64,000 nt of DNA from Fastidiosipila sanguinis (GCF_002998295.1 NZ_CP027226.1:372001-436000); one strand, 5' to 3'; positions 8,361 through 18,453 are shown, counted from the first letter of the stretch. Notes: generated by a model from the letters alone, not told the origin. Made by a program: numbers and translations.

Positions 8361-10229
8361 ATGGCTAAATTGACTAGACTTGCAACGACTGTAACCAGCC
8401 ATGAGATAAAGAATGATAGTTTGATAAATATATTTTATTTGGATGGTCGTAGCAACAGATTTCCACAAACGAATGATTTAGATATTACATTAGATAGAAC
8501 AGCCCTAGGTTTTTATTTGAACATTAGCTCAACTAGAAAAAAAGATGCAAATAGAGATAATTTACTAGAAAAAAGAGTAAGTCAGGATCAAATTACAGAA
8601 GCTATTAAAACTAGTGCAGATATTGATTCTGTAGTTAATGATATGGCAGAAAATGCTATTAAGTTAACAGGCAAATTCAATCTTGATACGCAAAAACGTG
8701 AGTCCAGACCTTATTATTCTGGAGTTATTATCAAGGAAAGTGAGTTAGCTGCAGTTACTTTGGGTGAAGCTGTCGCATTCTTATATAGAGATGAAGCACT
8801 ATATCCATTAACTGAAAATGATTTTAATTTTAAAGCAGAGAACTTCCATGGCCAAGCTGTTGATAATTATGATATATATGCAGCAGGTAGAGCAGGTTCA
8901 ATTAAATATTCAAATATTGCTCAATTAAGAGTTGATGACTGTATTATTTTAGTCACCAACAACGTTGTAAAATCTTTAGGACAAAAGAACTTATTGAAGA
9001 TTTTAGATGAAGCTTATGATCAACAAGAATCAGCAGAGTTAATCCATGAATATATGACTCTCAAACATCCAAACGAGCCATTCCAATTCATGATGAGCTT
9101 TGTTGAAGACATTTTTGTAACTAACAAAAAATATCGTGGAGATGGCTTTGTAAGCCGTGATACACAATCTACACAAATCTTTACAGATGAGTATTTAGCA
9201 GAAATTGAATCTGCTCAAGCAGAAGCAGAAAGCGATACAGCTAAATATGCAGCTACCGCAAATGGTGTAGCAACTAGTGCAGCTGTAGAAGCTACAACAA
9301 GTCATCAAACAGAAGAGACTAACAACTCTGATACAAGTGAACATGAATCAGAATATTCAACATATAATGAAAGTTCTGATAACGAAAATGCCGATGCTTA
9401 TCAAGATGACGAAAATTTTAGTAATGTTGCAAATGAAAGTTCTCAAGAAAATTATTATGAAAATGATTATGAACAAAATGATTATGAAGAAGATGAGTAT
9501 GAGTTAGAAGATGATCTTGAGGAAGAAGCCGAAGAACCAAATAGATTCCAAAAAGCATATGCAAAAATAGTTGAGAATGACGATTATGATTACGATGAAA
9601 GTGGTCATGATGAAGAAGATATTCGTTATATGTCAAGTAGAGCTGATTCAGAAGATGCTTTGGATTTTGATGAAGAAGATGAAGGTAACAAAGGTGGCCG
9701 TAAAGTATTCCTAGTAACAATACTTCTAATAGTTTTAGCATTAGCGATTCTAGGCTTAGCCTACTTACTCAAAGAAAAAGGCTTCTTCGTTGGATCAGAT
9801 TCAGCAGGAACAACAAGTAGCTCAACATCAATTGATGAAGAAAATGTAACTGATGAATCAACAACTGAAGAAGAATCAGAAACCAGCACAACAACAAGTT
9901 CTGAAGAAGAAAGTACCACAACAACATCAGAAAATGATGATAATGATACTGAAGTTGTAAATGGAAGTAAAAAAGGTAAAAATGGTGGTTCCTACCCAGC
10001 AGAATATGAAGTTCAATGGGGTGATAATTTGGATGCAATATTTGAAAATGTATATGGTGAAAGCTACGACACTAATGTAGACTACGAAACTAAACTAAAA
10101 GTTTTCAACTTAATTATTGAAAATAACCCAGAAACTATTACAGGTTCTATAGAGGGTGAAGATTTACAACTTTATGCAGAAACTACAATTAAGATTCCTG
10201 ATCCATCAGAGATTCTAGAAGCGAAATAG
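8361..10229 (+). CDS. Pseudo-PP2C phosphatase / TM / LysM-like protein
   Basis: Single-pass membrane protein of 622 residues. Residues 1-250 resemble a PPM/PP2C phosphatase. AAVTLGEAVAFLYRD aligns with the family GDSRaYLyR motif and DDCIILVTNNVVKSL with DrlLLcSDGL. The metal-binding aspartates of both motifs are absent, so catalysis is unlikely. An Asp/Glu/Asn-rich linker (about 280-440), a membrane segment (about 450-470), a Ser/Thr/Glu-rich extracellular linker and a C-terminal domain with EYEVQWGDNLDAIF follow; the last resembles LysM. I chose ATG 8361 because GGAGG lies 5 bases upstream; a TTG four codons earlier lies inside this site. It may sense cytoplasmic state and bind wall glycan. 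No pathway is assigned. Confidence 0.65.
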   Translation: MAKLTRLATTVTSHEIKNDSLINIFYLDGRSNRFPQTNDLDITLDRTALGFYLNISSTRKKDANRDNLLEKRVSQDQITEAIKTSADIDSVVNDMAENAIKLTGKFNLDTQKRESRPYYSGVIIKESELAAVTLGEAVAFLYRDEALYPLTENDFNFKAENFHGQAVDNYDIYAAGRAGSIKYSNIAQLRVDDCIILVTNNVVKSLGQKNLLKILDEAYDQQESAELIHEYMTLKHPNEPFQFMMSFVEDIFVTNKKYRGDGFVSRDTQSTQIFTDEYLAEIESAQAEAESDTAKYAATANGVATSAAVEATTSHQTEETNNSDTSEHESEYSTYNESSDNENADAYQDDENFSNVANESSQENYYENDYEQNDYEEDEYELEDDLEEEAEEPNRFQKAYAKIVENDDYDYDESGHDEEDIRYMSSRADSEDALDFDEEDEGNKGGRKVFLVTILLIVLALAILGLAYLLKEKGFFVGSDSAGTTSSSTSIDEENVTDESTTEEESETSTTTSSEEESTTTTSENDDNDTEVVNGSKKGKNGGSYPAEYEVQWGDNLDAIFENVYGESYDTNVDYETKLKVFNLIIENNPETITGSIEGEDLQLYAETTIKIPDPSEILEAK

Positions 10230-10254
10230 TTTTTCATAAAAGTAAAATATTTAA

Positions 10255-10294
10255 AATGCCGTAACTTATAATTGTAAGTTGCGGCATTCTTTTT
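10255..10294 (+). terminator. Rho-independent terminator
   Basis: AATGCCG and CGGCATT close a long hairpin (the AACTTA/TAAGTT arms continue it), followed by a T-rich run. It lies between convergent genes and ends the LysM-protein transcript. Confidence 0.85.
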
Positions 10295-10346
10295 ACTATA
10301 TATTTTTATGTTTCTGTGTCATTGGGCATAATTAACAACTATTTAT

Positions 10347-12920
10347 TTACTGTGATTGTACCTCTATTAGATAATTATCACCACTACGGTAAACTACTTT
10401 TCCTAAACTCTGAAGCGCTTCTTCATTTATATCAGCGTATTTGATTCTCTCAAGTTCAGCTACAATTATATACTTTATCTGATATTTCTTGATGAAATCA
10501 AGTTGTATAGATGTATTGCTTGTAGTATAAAAATCGTCAATTTCACGTTGTAAAGGAGCAATTAAAGTCTGGTATGAACTTTCTTCAAATGAAGTAGTTC
10601 GCCACAACCATTCGTGAGTTTCCCAGCCTAAAACAGTAGGCAATCCAGTATATGCAGATACGGAAGCATAATCTGAGTATGAATTTCCATAAGCCTCTAA
10701 AATATTTACACTGGAAGATTCATTTTCATTTAGATAATCAATTAAATCTAGGCGGTTTTTAAAACTATAATAATTGCCAGAATCATCTTCGATTCCTAAA
10801 TCTGCAATATACCTACTACCATCTAGACTACGCTGTGATTTATCTTTGTTTAAGTAAAACCAGTCTGAAATGCTACTTGTATAAGAGAATGGAATAATAA
10901 GCCCCATTGTACATGCCAGTACAGGTATTAAATATTTAAAGTTCCATCCCTTATCTCTTTGGATAATTCCAGTTTTCTGTTCTTCGAATATTTCAACAGA
11001 GTTGATGTTTTCAGGACTATTCTTAGGAGTCAACTGCAACACTAACTCAGCGATCAAGTACGCTGCCACTAAAGATAATAAAGTGAAGCTTTGGTAGGTG
11101 AATTTGAACATTGTATTTGCCCTAGCAAAATTTACCTCATAAATATCTTTGAGATAAATAATTTCTGGAACAATAATTAGTCCTAATCCACAGGCACTAA
11201 GAATAATAATAAATAAATTTTCTACAGGAAGATTTGCTATAGCTTGTATGAAATTTACTTTCTCTAGCTGGTATTTTATTTTTTCCCTATTTGACCAGAA
11301 TGCATAAAGAATAAATATAATTCCTAGGAAAGCGTGGAAAGCCCAGAGTATAAATAGTTGATAGAAGCTAGAATTATTCTGTACAAACTTGAAGGATTTT
11401 GGCATTTCTGCCATGTTCAAATTCATCTGTAAACTAAAGATATGAGTAACTGTAAAAATCAAGGAGAGATAAAATCCAGCTAAAGTTAGACTGTCCTTCT
11501 TTAATCTATAAATTAAATAGGTCGAAATGCATGCTACGACGTATAAGCCTAATTTAATTAATGGGTTACCAAAATCCATTAAGAAAGGAATAAAATACAT
11601 TAATGTTTGGCCAATGAATAATAGTAAACTGGTCCAAGTGTTTTTGCCTTTAGCTAAGAATGCTGCAGTTAAGGTTATAAAGGTCACTACAAAATATATG
11701 GCGAAGTCCCAATAATTTGTCATTGAGAAAATCCCTAATAAAAATCCTAGAGTAGTTGCATACATTAAAGTGTTCTCATTTAACAAAGTTTCAGCCTTGC
11801 GTAGGTAAACATAAAAAGCAAATAGAATTATTAGAAATAATAAGACAAAGATTAGATTTATCATATGCGCATGAAGATCACCTACAACATAAGAATACAA
11901 GGGAAATTCATGTATTGTTTTGTCGCTGGTATCAGGATTATGTCCAATAAAACGAGTAGAATCGGAGAAATAGAAGTAGCTAATTTTACCAGTAGTAGTT
12001 CCGAAGCGTTTTAAATATGCAACTAATCCATGTCCGAGTGCGCCAGGTCTGTAAAAGAATGCATGGCTGTTTCCAGCTAAACATAGAAGTGATGAAGCTA
12101 GTATTCCGCTAATGTTTGCAATCAATTGATATGAAGATTTTTGTTTTTTTATTCTATAAAAAACAATATCTCTAATTAAGGAGTAAGAAAGAGTAAAAGA
12201 GATTGAAAAGCTCGCAGCCATAGAAAGGTTGTAAGATATTTTAGGCTCAATACCTGTTAGTTTAGCAAGCAAGGTAAAAAGATATTGCCCAAAATAATAA
12301 TAGTTAATAGAATGACCTGCTAACCACATATCTTGAGCGGGTAAAGTGTTACCTCGCCACATGCTCATCATGAATCCATAATCCATGAATTTTTCTAGAC
12401 CATAAATTTCAGGTTTAAGTGATCTGAAATAGACTCCGATAGCAAAGGTACTTAAGAATATAAGTATAGTTAAAAGTATTTGATTAAGGGGAAGATAAAC
12501 ATTTCTTGATAACTTATTTCGCCTACTTTTAGAGGGGAAATTAAAAACAAAATTTGCCAAAACTAATACTAATCTTATAAAGTGGGAAGTGAAGATGGGT
12601 AAGCCTAAGTGAGACAAAAACCAGGTAATAAAGCCAATCCCCAACCAAGAAAAGATAATAGAATAGAAGAAGGCTGAATCTGCACTGAACGGTATTAGTT
12701 TTCGGATAAAACGCTGACTCGGAAGAGCTAGAACTAAAATACACATGCTCCAGTTCAAAAAGGCAAGAAAATCGCTATTGTTAAAAGTTAGAAAACTTGC
12801 TAACAAAACTCCTACGATTAGTAAAGATATTACTGAAGTTAATACCATTGCAATTTTGGAGTCATTGCTGTCCCTTTTTGAAGTTTTCAATTTAAAGTGA
12901 GAATCGAAAAATTTATCCAT
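10347..12920 (-). CDS. DUF2298 polytopic membrane protein
   Basis: Integral membrane protein of about 857 residues with many hydrophobic segments along the first 650 residues and a soluble C-terminal domain. The stretch GHSINYYYFGQYLFTLLAK is the signature of the DUF2298 (archaeal/chloroflexal 'YYY') family. LEKFMDYGFMMSMWRG and SYVVGDLHAHM also fit; a DxH-type motif after a membrane helix recalls GT-C glycosyltransferases. The likely role is sugar transfer from a lipid carrier outside the membrane (inferred). ATG 12920 is preferred because GAGG lies 6 bases before it; an upstream in-frame ATG at 12932 overlaps that site. It is divergent from alaS. Confidence 0.75.
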   Translation of the reverse strand: MDKFFDSHFKLKTSKRDSNDSKIAMVLTSVISLLIVGVLLASFLTFNNSDFLAFLNWSMCILVLALPSQRFIRKLIPFSADSAFFYSIIFSWLGIGFITWFLSHLGLPIFTSHFIRLVLVLANFVFNFPSKSRRNKLSRNVYLPLNQILLTILIFLSTFAIGVYFRSLKPEIYGLEKFMDYGFMMSMWRGNTLPAQDMWLAGHSINYYYFGQYLFTLLAKLTGIEPKISYNLSMAASFSISFTLSYSLIRDIVFYRIKKQKSSYQLIANISGILASSLLCLAGNSHAFFYRPGALGHGLVAYLKRFGTTTGKISYFYFSDSTRFIGHNPDTSDKTIHEFPLYSYVVGDLHAHMINLIFVLLFLIILFAFYVYLRKAETLLNENTLMYATTLGFLLGIFSMTNYWDFAIYFVVTFITLTAAFLAKGKNTWTSLLLFIGQTLMYFIPFLMDFGNPLIKLGLYVVACISTYLIYRLKKDSLTLAGFYLSLIFTVTHIFSLQMNLNMAEMPKSFKFVQNNSSFYQLFILWAFHAFLGIIFILYAFWSNREKIKYQLEKVNFIQAIANLPVENLFIIILSACGLGLIIVPEIIYLKDIYEVNFARANTMFKFTYQSFTLLSLVAAYLIAELVLQLTPKNSPENINSVEIFEEQKTGIIQRDKGWNFKYLIPVLACTMGLIIPFSYTSSISDWFYLNKDKSQRSLDGSRYIADLGIEDDSGNYYSFKNRLDLIDYLNENESSSVNILEAYGNSYSDYASVSAYTGLPTVLGWETHEWLWRTTSFEESSYQTLIAPLQREIDDFYTTSNTSIQLDFIKKYQIKYIIVAELERIKYADINEEALQSLGKVVYRSGDNYLIEVQSQ

Positions 12921-13031
12921 ACACAACCTCATTAATTTTATATAAAAAACTTTAATTCAGAAAAATGTAGACTTTTGATACTATGATATAATAATAAATT
13001 GAAATTATAAACATAAAAAGAGGTATAAAAC

Positions 13032-15689
13032 ATGAGATATATGACCGTAAATGAATTGCGTGAAGCATATTTACAGTTTTTTGAATCAAAAGGACACTTG
13101 CGTATTCCAAGTGCTTCTTTAGTGCCAAAAAATGATCCGTCAATTTTATTAATTAATGCAGGTATGACTCCTATGAAGGCATACTTTACTGGCGCCGCTA
13201 TACCTCCGGCGAAAAGAGTAACCAATAGCCAAAAATGTGTACGTACTGGTGATTTGGAAAATATTGGTTATACAGCAAGACACGTAAGTTTCTTTGAAAT
13301 GTTAGGAAACTTTTCTTTTGGTGATTATTTCAAAAAAGAGATGATTCCTTGGATTTGGGAATTTTGTACTCAAGTACTTGGAATGGAAGAAGATAAGCTT
13401 TATCCAACAGTATATGAGCTAGATGATGAATCTTATGATATATGGACAAAAACAGTTGGTGTACCAGAAGAGAGAGTTTACAGATTAGGTAAGGCAGATA
13501 ATTTCTGGGAACATGGTGTTGGTCCTTCTGGTCCATGTACTGAGATTTTGTATGACCGTGGAGAGAAATATTCTTGCGGTAAAGATACTTGTGCACCTGG
13601 ATGTGATTGTGATCGTTATATGGAGTTCTGGAATAGTGTTTTCAGTCAATTTGAGCGTCAAGAAGACGGAACTTATATAGAGCTTAAGCAAAAGAATATT
13701 GATACAGGTGTAGGTCTAGAGCGTTTAGCTACAATTGTCCAGGATGTTGATAGTATCTATGAAATTGATACTGTTAAATCTATTTTAGGCAAAGTATGTG
13801 AAATTAGTGGTAAGACCTATGGTGAAGATGAAAAAACTGATATAAGTTTGCGCATCATTACAGACCATGCAAGATCTGCAACAATGATGGTTTCAGATGG
13901 AATTACCCCAAGTAATAATGGACGTGGTTATGTTTTGAGAAACTTAATTAGGCGTGCAGTACGTCAGGCAAGTTTATTGGGGGTAGAGGATAACTTCTTA
14001 AGCAAAGTTGTAGAAGAAGTAGTAGCTCAATCAAAGGATGCTTACCCAGAATTAGAATCAAACTTGAAATTCATCTTGTACACTATAGATTCAGAAGAGA
14101 CAACATTTAGAGGTACTTTAAACTCTGGTAATAAAATACTAGATGGTTATATCAAAGATGCTATAGATAACAAATTAGAGGCTTTGCCAGCAGAAGATGT
14201 ATTTAAGCTTCATGATACTTATGGATTCCCACTAGATTTGACCAAAGAAATTGCGAAAGAATCAGGTTTAGAAATTGATGAGCAAGGTTTCCGTGATTTA
14301 ATGGAAGAGCAACGTATGAGAGCGCAAGCAAATACCAAGAAGAATGTTCAATCAGCCTGGGCTGGCGATAAGATGCCAAAAGAAATTGCTCAAATTGAGC
14401 CTACTAATTTTACTGGTTATGAAACATTAGTAGATGAAGGTAAAATCTTGTACCTATTAGTAGAAGATGGAGATAAATACAAAATAGTTGACTCTGTCGA
14501 GACTGGTACAGACGTTGTTATTATCACAGATAAAACTCCATTCTTTGGAACCGGTGGTGGTCAAATAGGCGATAAAGGTTTCGCAAGTCAGGGTGATACA
14601 GAAGTAGAAATAACTATGACTAATAAAAATAGAGATAAAGTCTACTTCCACCAGGCTAAAGTTTTGGAAGGTACTTTATACGCAGATAGATCTATAAAGT
14701 TAGAAGTAGATAGAGAAAATAGAAGATCTACAGCAAGAAACCATACTGCCACACACTTGTTACATAAAGCTTTAAGAAAAGTTATTGGAGAACACGTTAT
14801 TCAAGCTGGATCAGAGTTTAATGGTGAGTATTTCCGCTTTGACTTTACCCACCAAGGTGGTCTAAGTGCAGATCAATTAGCAGCAGTAGAAGCAGAAGTG
14901 AACTGGGCAATCCTAGAAGATATGGATGTTGAAGTGCTTTGGGAACCAGTGGAAGAGGCAAAGGCCAAAGGCGCGATAGCATTGTTCGATGAAACATATG
15001 CTGAGATAATGAGAACTATTTATATAGGTGAAGATTATTCAATTGAGCTATGTGGTGGAACACACTTGAAGCATACATCTCAAGTTGGTTCTTTTAGAAT
15101 TTTAACTGAAACTTCTGTAGCTGCAGGTATTAGAAGAATTGAAGCTGCAACAGGCTTTAACGCATTGAGGTACTACAATTCCGATAGAGAGTTATTGGCA
15201 AGTTTATCAGATAAGTTGAATACTTCAGTAAGTGAGTTGGATGTAAGATTAGATCATATAATTGACAAGAATAAAGAACTAGAAAAAGAAGTAAAAACCC
15301 TAGAAAATGCCAAGATGGAATCTGCTAATAAGGACCTATTGAGTGACTCAGAAGATATTGCAGGAATAAATTTATTAGTTACTGAAGTAAGTACTGATTC
15401 CGTTGAGCAGATGCGTGAGTTAGGTGATAAATTCATGGCTGAGCTAGAACCTGCTGTTGTAATTTTAGGACGTAAAGAAGCTGAGAAAGTTAACTTCCTA
15501 GTTATGTCTTCAGATCAAGCAATTGATAAGGGTGTAAAAGCTGGAGATATTGTTAAAGTTGCTGCTAAAGTTGCTGGCGGAGGCGGAGGCGGTAAAGCTA
15601 ATATGGCTCAAGCCGGTGGTAAAGATAGTGGCAAACTAGAAGAGGCCCTGGAAAGTGCTAAGACAGCTGTAAAAGAGATTTTAGCTTAA
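13032..15689 (+). CDS. alaS: Alanyl-tRNA synthetase
   Basis: Charges tRNA-Ala and edits mischarged Ser/Gly. The protein is full length at 885 residues. Seen in order are the class II catalytic core starting TVNELREAYLQFFESKGH, with NAGM and the FFEMLGNFSFGDYFK motif, the editing domain zinc motif HTATHLLHKALR with its partner CGGTHLKHTSQVGSF, and the C-terminal DHHA1-type domain with a Gly-rich AGGGGGGKANMAQAGG tail. AGAGG lies 9 bases before the chosen ATG; the ATG three codons later is less well placed. It is divergent from the DUF2298 gene. Confidence 0.97.
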   Translation: MRYMTVNELREAYLQFFESKGHLRIPSASLVPKNDPSILLINAGMTPMKAYFTGAAIPPAKRVTNSQKCVRTGDLENIGYTARHVSFFEMLGNFSFGDYFKKEMIPWIWEFCTQVLGMEEDKLYPTVYELDDESYDIWTKTVGVPEERVYRLGKADNFWEHGVGPSGPCTEILYDRGEKYSCGKDTCAPGCDCDRYMEFWNSVFSQFERQEDGTYIELKQKNIDTGVGLERLATIVQDVDSIYEIDTVKSILGKVCEISGKTYGEDEKTDISLRIITDHARSATMMVSDGITPSNNGRGYVLRNLIRRAVRQASLLGVEDNFLSKVVEEVVAQSKDAYPELESNLKFILYTIDSEETTFRGTLNSGNKILDGYIKDAIDNKLEALPAEDVFKLHDTYGFPLDLTKEIAKESGLEIDEQGFRDLMEEQRMRAQANTKKNVQSAWAGDKMPKEIAQIEPTNFTGYETLVDEGKILYLLVEDGDKYKIVDSVETGTDVVIITDKTPFFGTGGGQIGDKGFASQGDTEVEITMTNKNRDKVYFHQAKVLEGTLYADRSIKLEVDRENRRSTARNHTATHLLHKALRKVIGEHVIQAGSEFNGEYFRFDFTHQGGLSADQLAAVEAEVNWAILEDMDVEVLWEPVEEAKAKGAIALFDETYAEIMRTIYIGEDYSIELCGGTHLKHTSQVGSFRILTETSVAAGIRRIEAATGFNALRYYNSDRELLASLSDKLNTSVSELDVRLDHIIDKNKELEKEVKTLENAKMESANKDLLSDSEDIAGINLLVTEVSTDSVEQMRELGDKFMAELEPAVVILGRKEAEKVNFLVMSSDQAIDKGVKAGDIVKVAAKVAGGGGGGKANMAQAGGKDSGKLEEALESAKTAVKEILA

Positions 15690-15764
15690 TACATTTGATT
15701 GTTGAATAAACTTAAGTTTAAAAAAATACAAAACTTGGAAACGTAAAGAGAGAAAGGTTGAAGT

Positions 15765-16127
15765 GTGAAAATTATGATTGATAAAGATTGTATATTTTGC
15801 AAATTAGCTAATGGTGAGATACCTACAGAAATTATTTATGAGAATGAAAATGTTACCTGCTTCAAAGATGCTAATCCACAAACAGAAACTCATTTATTAT
15901 TAGTTACTAAGAATCACTATGCTAATGCTTTAGAATTATTTTCACAAAGTGAAAAGGATAGTCTTGCTATTACCAAGGCAATACCTGAAATTGCAAGTAA
16001 ACTGAATCTTGAAGAACAAGGATTACGTATAATCAATAACTGCGGTGAAAAGGCAGGACAAAGTGTCTTCCATGTACACTTCCATATTATGAGCGATGAA
16101 GATAAGCTGAGAGAAAGATTAGTCTAG
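15765..16127 (+). CDS. HIT family nucleotide hydrolase
   Basis: Small (120 residues) histidine-triad protein that hydrolyses or transfers nucleotide phosphoramidates. The N-terminal CIFCKLANGEIPTEIIYEN is typical of Hint-type proteins and the active site HVHFHIM (His-x-His-x-His) is near the C-terminus. The start is GTG with AAAGG 7 bases upstream. It lies 75 bases after alaS, a common pairing of housekeeping genes, and a terminator follows. Confidence 0.93.
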   Translation: MKIMIDKDCIFCKLANGEIPTEIIYENENVTCFKDANPQTETHLLLVTKNHYANALELFSQSEKDSLAITKAIPEIASKLNLEEQGLRIINNCGEKAGQSVFHVHFHIMSDEDKLRERLV

Positions 16128-16161
16128 CCTAAACTATTTATATTGTTTGAGTTTTAGTTGA

Positions 16162-16192
16162 AGAGTCAGAATTAAAGTTCTGGCTCTTTTTT
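16162..16192 (+). terminator. Rho-independent terminator
   Basis: AGAGTCAGAA and TTCTGGCTCT form the stem, followed by a run of six T. It ends the alaS-HIT transcript. Confidence 0.9.
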
Positions 16193-16286
16193 GTTTGTTT
16201 TTGTGATGTTTTTTAGGTTTTTGTGAGCTGGGTAATAATTTCAAAAAGGCTATGATATTTTCATAATAATTTAGGAGGCAATACAA

Positions 16287-17165
16287 ATGATTAGAAATTC
16301 GACAGTATACTTAAAGATGAAAAGAACATTTCCAGTTTTTATCTTAGCTTTATGTCTGATACTGAGAGCAACAACTGTTTTTGCAAAAACAGAAACTGAG
16401 GATGTAAATGTCCTGAATCTTGAGATAAGCAAGGATATCAACTCAGAGATTATAAAGTGGAATAAAAGTATGGGATATATTGAAGTACCAGTGTACTTAG
16501 AAGGAATTAACTTTAATATTCTCATGGATGAGACAGAGCTATCTTCAGACAATTATTCTTTGAATGATAGTAAAAGTATTCTCTATTTACACTCTTCATA
16601 TTTAAGTAACTTAGATCCTGGTGAATACAAAATAGTAATTAAAAACTTAGATCTGGAAGAAATATTAAAGGCAATTTCATTGATAATAAAGGAAGATCAA
16701 ACAATAAGTTCAAGCACAGCTAATGTTAGCGATGAAAGTAATAGTTCCGAAAGTATTGAAACAAGTAATACAACTAGTTCTGAAACTGAGGCAAGTTCAA
16801 GTAAAGAAGAAAAGAGTTTGGAAAAAGTTCCAGATATTACAAATGAAAATAATCCTATTGTGACTAGTAAAAAAATTGTCAGTCCTGTCAGACCCGAATT
16901 CAATAAGATTAGTGAAAGTTCAGAAATTAAATCTGAACCTAAACCTAATAAAAGTACAGTCGCTAAAAGCTTGGATGCAAATTTAAATAATGAAAATAGT
17001 AAGACTTCATCTTCGAGTGAAAAATCAGCTAATGCGATAGCTATTACGGGTGTAGGTGCTATTAGTCTTCCTGTTTCAGGTTTGTTTTTCACTTTAAGTT
17101 CAGCACTAATCTATAAGAAGCATAGAGACAATAGAAATAAAAAAACTACAAATAACTATAATTGA
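16287..17165 (+). CDS. Surface protein with X2-like domain and C-terminal membrane anchor
   Basis: Exported protein of 292 residues, function not recognised. An N-terminal signal peptide (about 1-34, ending in VFA) is followed by a small beta-rich domain (about 40-135). Its segment LSSDNYSLNDSKSILYLHSS then YLSNLDPGEYKIVI matches the pattern of CBM_X2 Ig-like modules. A long Ser/Thr/Glu linker follows, then a membrane segment near 255-275 and a basic tail. There is no LPXTG motif, so anchoring is by the membrane helix, as in the surface proteins at 20.5-22.6 kb. AGGAGG lies 8 bases before the ATG. Confidence 0.55.
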   Translation: MIRNSTVYLKMKRTFPVFILALCLILRATTVFAKTETEDVNVLNLEISKDINSEIIKWNKSMGYIEVPVYLEGINFNILMDETELSSDNYSLNDSKSILYLHSSYLSNLDPGEYKIVIKNLDLEEILKAISLIIKEDQTISSSTANVSDESNSSESIETSNTTSSETEASSSKEEKSLEKVPDITNENNPIVTSKKIVSPVRPEFNKISESSEIKSEPKPNKSTVAKSLDANLNNENSKTSSSSEKSANAIAITGVGAISLPVSGLFFTLSSALIYKKHRDNRNKKTTNNYN

Positions 17166-17181
17166 TAGAATTTAGCATAGA

Positions 17182-17640
17182 TTAATCGAATCTATAATTT
17201 TCTAAATTACCATTTTCATCATAGATTACTTTAACGCTGAATATTTTATCAGATTGGTCTAGTACATATGGGAGGAAAAGTAAATCACCCTCCCATAGAT
17301 TTAAATTCATGATTTCATCTACTGGTATCCATTGCAAAACACCCTCAGATGTAATAATTGTTTCAGTTGTTTCTGTATCTGCTCTATATACAAAGATATA
17401 ATCAGTTTCTTTATTTGGGTAAACAAAAGTAACTATACCTTGCAAAATTATTTCATCAATAGAAATACCAGTCTCTTCTTTGATTTCACGAAGTGCCGCT
17501 TCATGCGGAGTTTCACCAAGTTCTAAATGACCGCCTACACCTAGCCACTTACCTTCGTTAAAATCATTTAACTCTTTAACTCTATGTAGCATTAAGATCT
17601 TGTTTTGATTTCGTATATAAGTAACAGTTGTTAAAGCCAT
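17182..17640 (-). CDS. NUDIX hydrolase (MutT-like)
   Basis: Nucleoside-diphosphate hydrolase of 152 residues. The full NUDIX box is present at about 37-59, from GGHLELGETPHEAALREIK through EETGI, matching Gx5Ex7REUxEExGU. The N-terminus ALTTVTYIRNQNKILMLHRV fits 8-oxo-dGTPase-type members, although substrate cannot be deduced. GGAGG precedes the ATG. The gene is convergent with the surface protein gene and divergent from the ECF component gene. Confidence 0.9.
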   Translation of the reverse strand: MALTTVTYIRNQNKILMLHRVKELNDFNEGKWLGVGGHLELGETPHEAALREIKEETGISIDEIILQGIVTFVYPNKETDYIFVYRADTETTETIITSEGVLQWIPVDEIMNLNLWEGDLLFLPYVLDQSDKIFSVKVIYDENGNLENYRFD

Positions 17641-17799
17641 ATTAATTACCTCCGCTATTTAATATTAACAAAAGCACCTAAGAAAATAATTAAAAAAGCA
17701 AAAACTCTTATTTAAGAGCCTTATTTGATTTATAATATCATTAAATGTTAGACATTCATTAATAACATTGCATTCGAGAGAAGCGATAGGAGGTTGAGA

Positions 17800-18453
17800 A
17801 TGTTAGAAAGAGATTTAAGAAAGCAAAAGCTAGAGAAGTTAACTTTATTTTCAGTTTTAACAGCTATTCAATTGCTTTTATTTTTTACACCATTAGGATT
17901 TTTACCTATTGGAGCATTATCATTAACAACATTACATTTGCCAGTAATTATAGTAAGCGTTATTTTGGGTCCAGTTTATGGTCTGGCATCAGGCTTTATA
18001 TTTGGACTTTTAAGCTTTTTGAGAAACACATTCGCTCCAGGTTTAACTAGTTTCGTATTTTCACCTTTTATTAGTTATGGAATTATACGTGGAAATTTTT
18101 GGAGCTTAGTAATTTGTTTTGTGCCAAGAATGCTTTTAGGTTTAATCCCGGCAGCATTATTAAAACTATTTAATTTGCGCAATAAAAGAAGATATTCTAA
18201 GTCATGGAAAGCTGCTATAGTTGCTTTTTCGGCAACTTTTGCACATACATTTCTAGTATTATCAGGAATTTTTCTTTTCTTTGGTGATGCCTATGCAAGT
18301 GTACTGAATAAGACAAAAGATGCTATATTTGTACTTCTAGGTACAACTATTTTTACAAATGGAGTTCTTGAGGCATTCTTAGCCGCATTTGTTCTATTTG
18401 CATTTACCAAGATTTATTACGAATATTTAAGAAAGGAAGATAATTATGGCTAA
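17800..18453 (+). CDS. ECF transporter S component, probably pantothenate
   Basis: Integral membrane substrate-binding subunit of an energy-coupling factor transporter, 217 residues with about six membrane segments. The IGALSLTTLHLPVIIVSVIL stretch and the Gly-rich GPVYGLASGFIFGLLSFLRN are typical of S components, and the family's short N-terminal helix is present. ATG 17800 is chosen because AGGAGG lies 6 bases upstream; an in-frame TTG two codons earlier overlaps that site. The gene overlaps coaBC by 8 bases and is followed by coaX, so a CoA precursor such as pantothenate is the likely cargo (inferred from context). Confidence 0.8.
   Translation: MLERDLRKQKLEKLTLFSVLTAIQLLLFFTPLGFLPIGALSLTTLHLPVIIVSVILGPVYGLASGFIFGLLSFLRNTFAPGLTSFVFSPFISYGIIRGNFWSLVICFVPRMLLGLIPAALLKLFNLRNKRRYSKSWKAAIVAFSATFAHTFLVLSGIFLFFGDAYASVLNKTKDAIFVLLGTTIFTNGVLEAFLAAFVLFAFTKIYYEYLRKEDNYG

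Noticed and set aside
9418-9741. Long antisense open frame rich in His, Leu and Tyr inside the LysM-protein gene
   Set aside because: It mirrors the acidic Asp/Glu/Asn linker of the real gene; no ribosome site and low-complexity composition.
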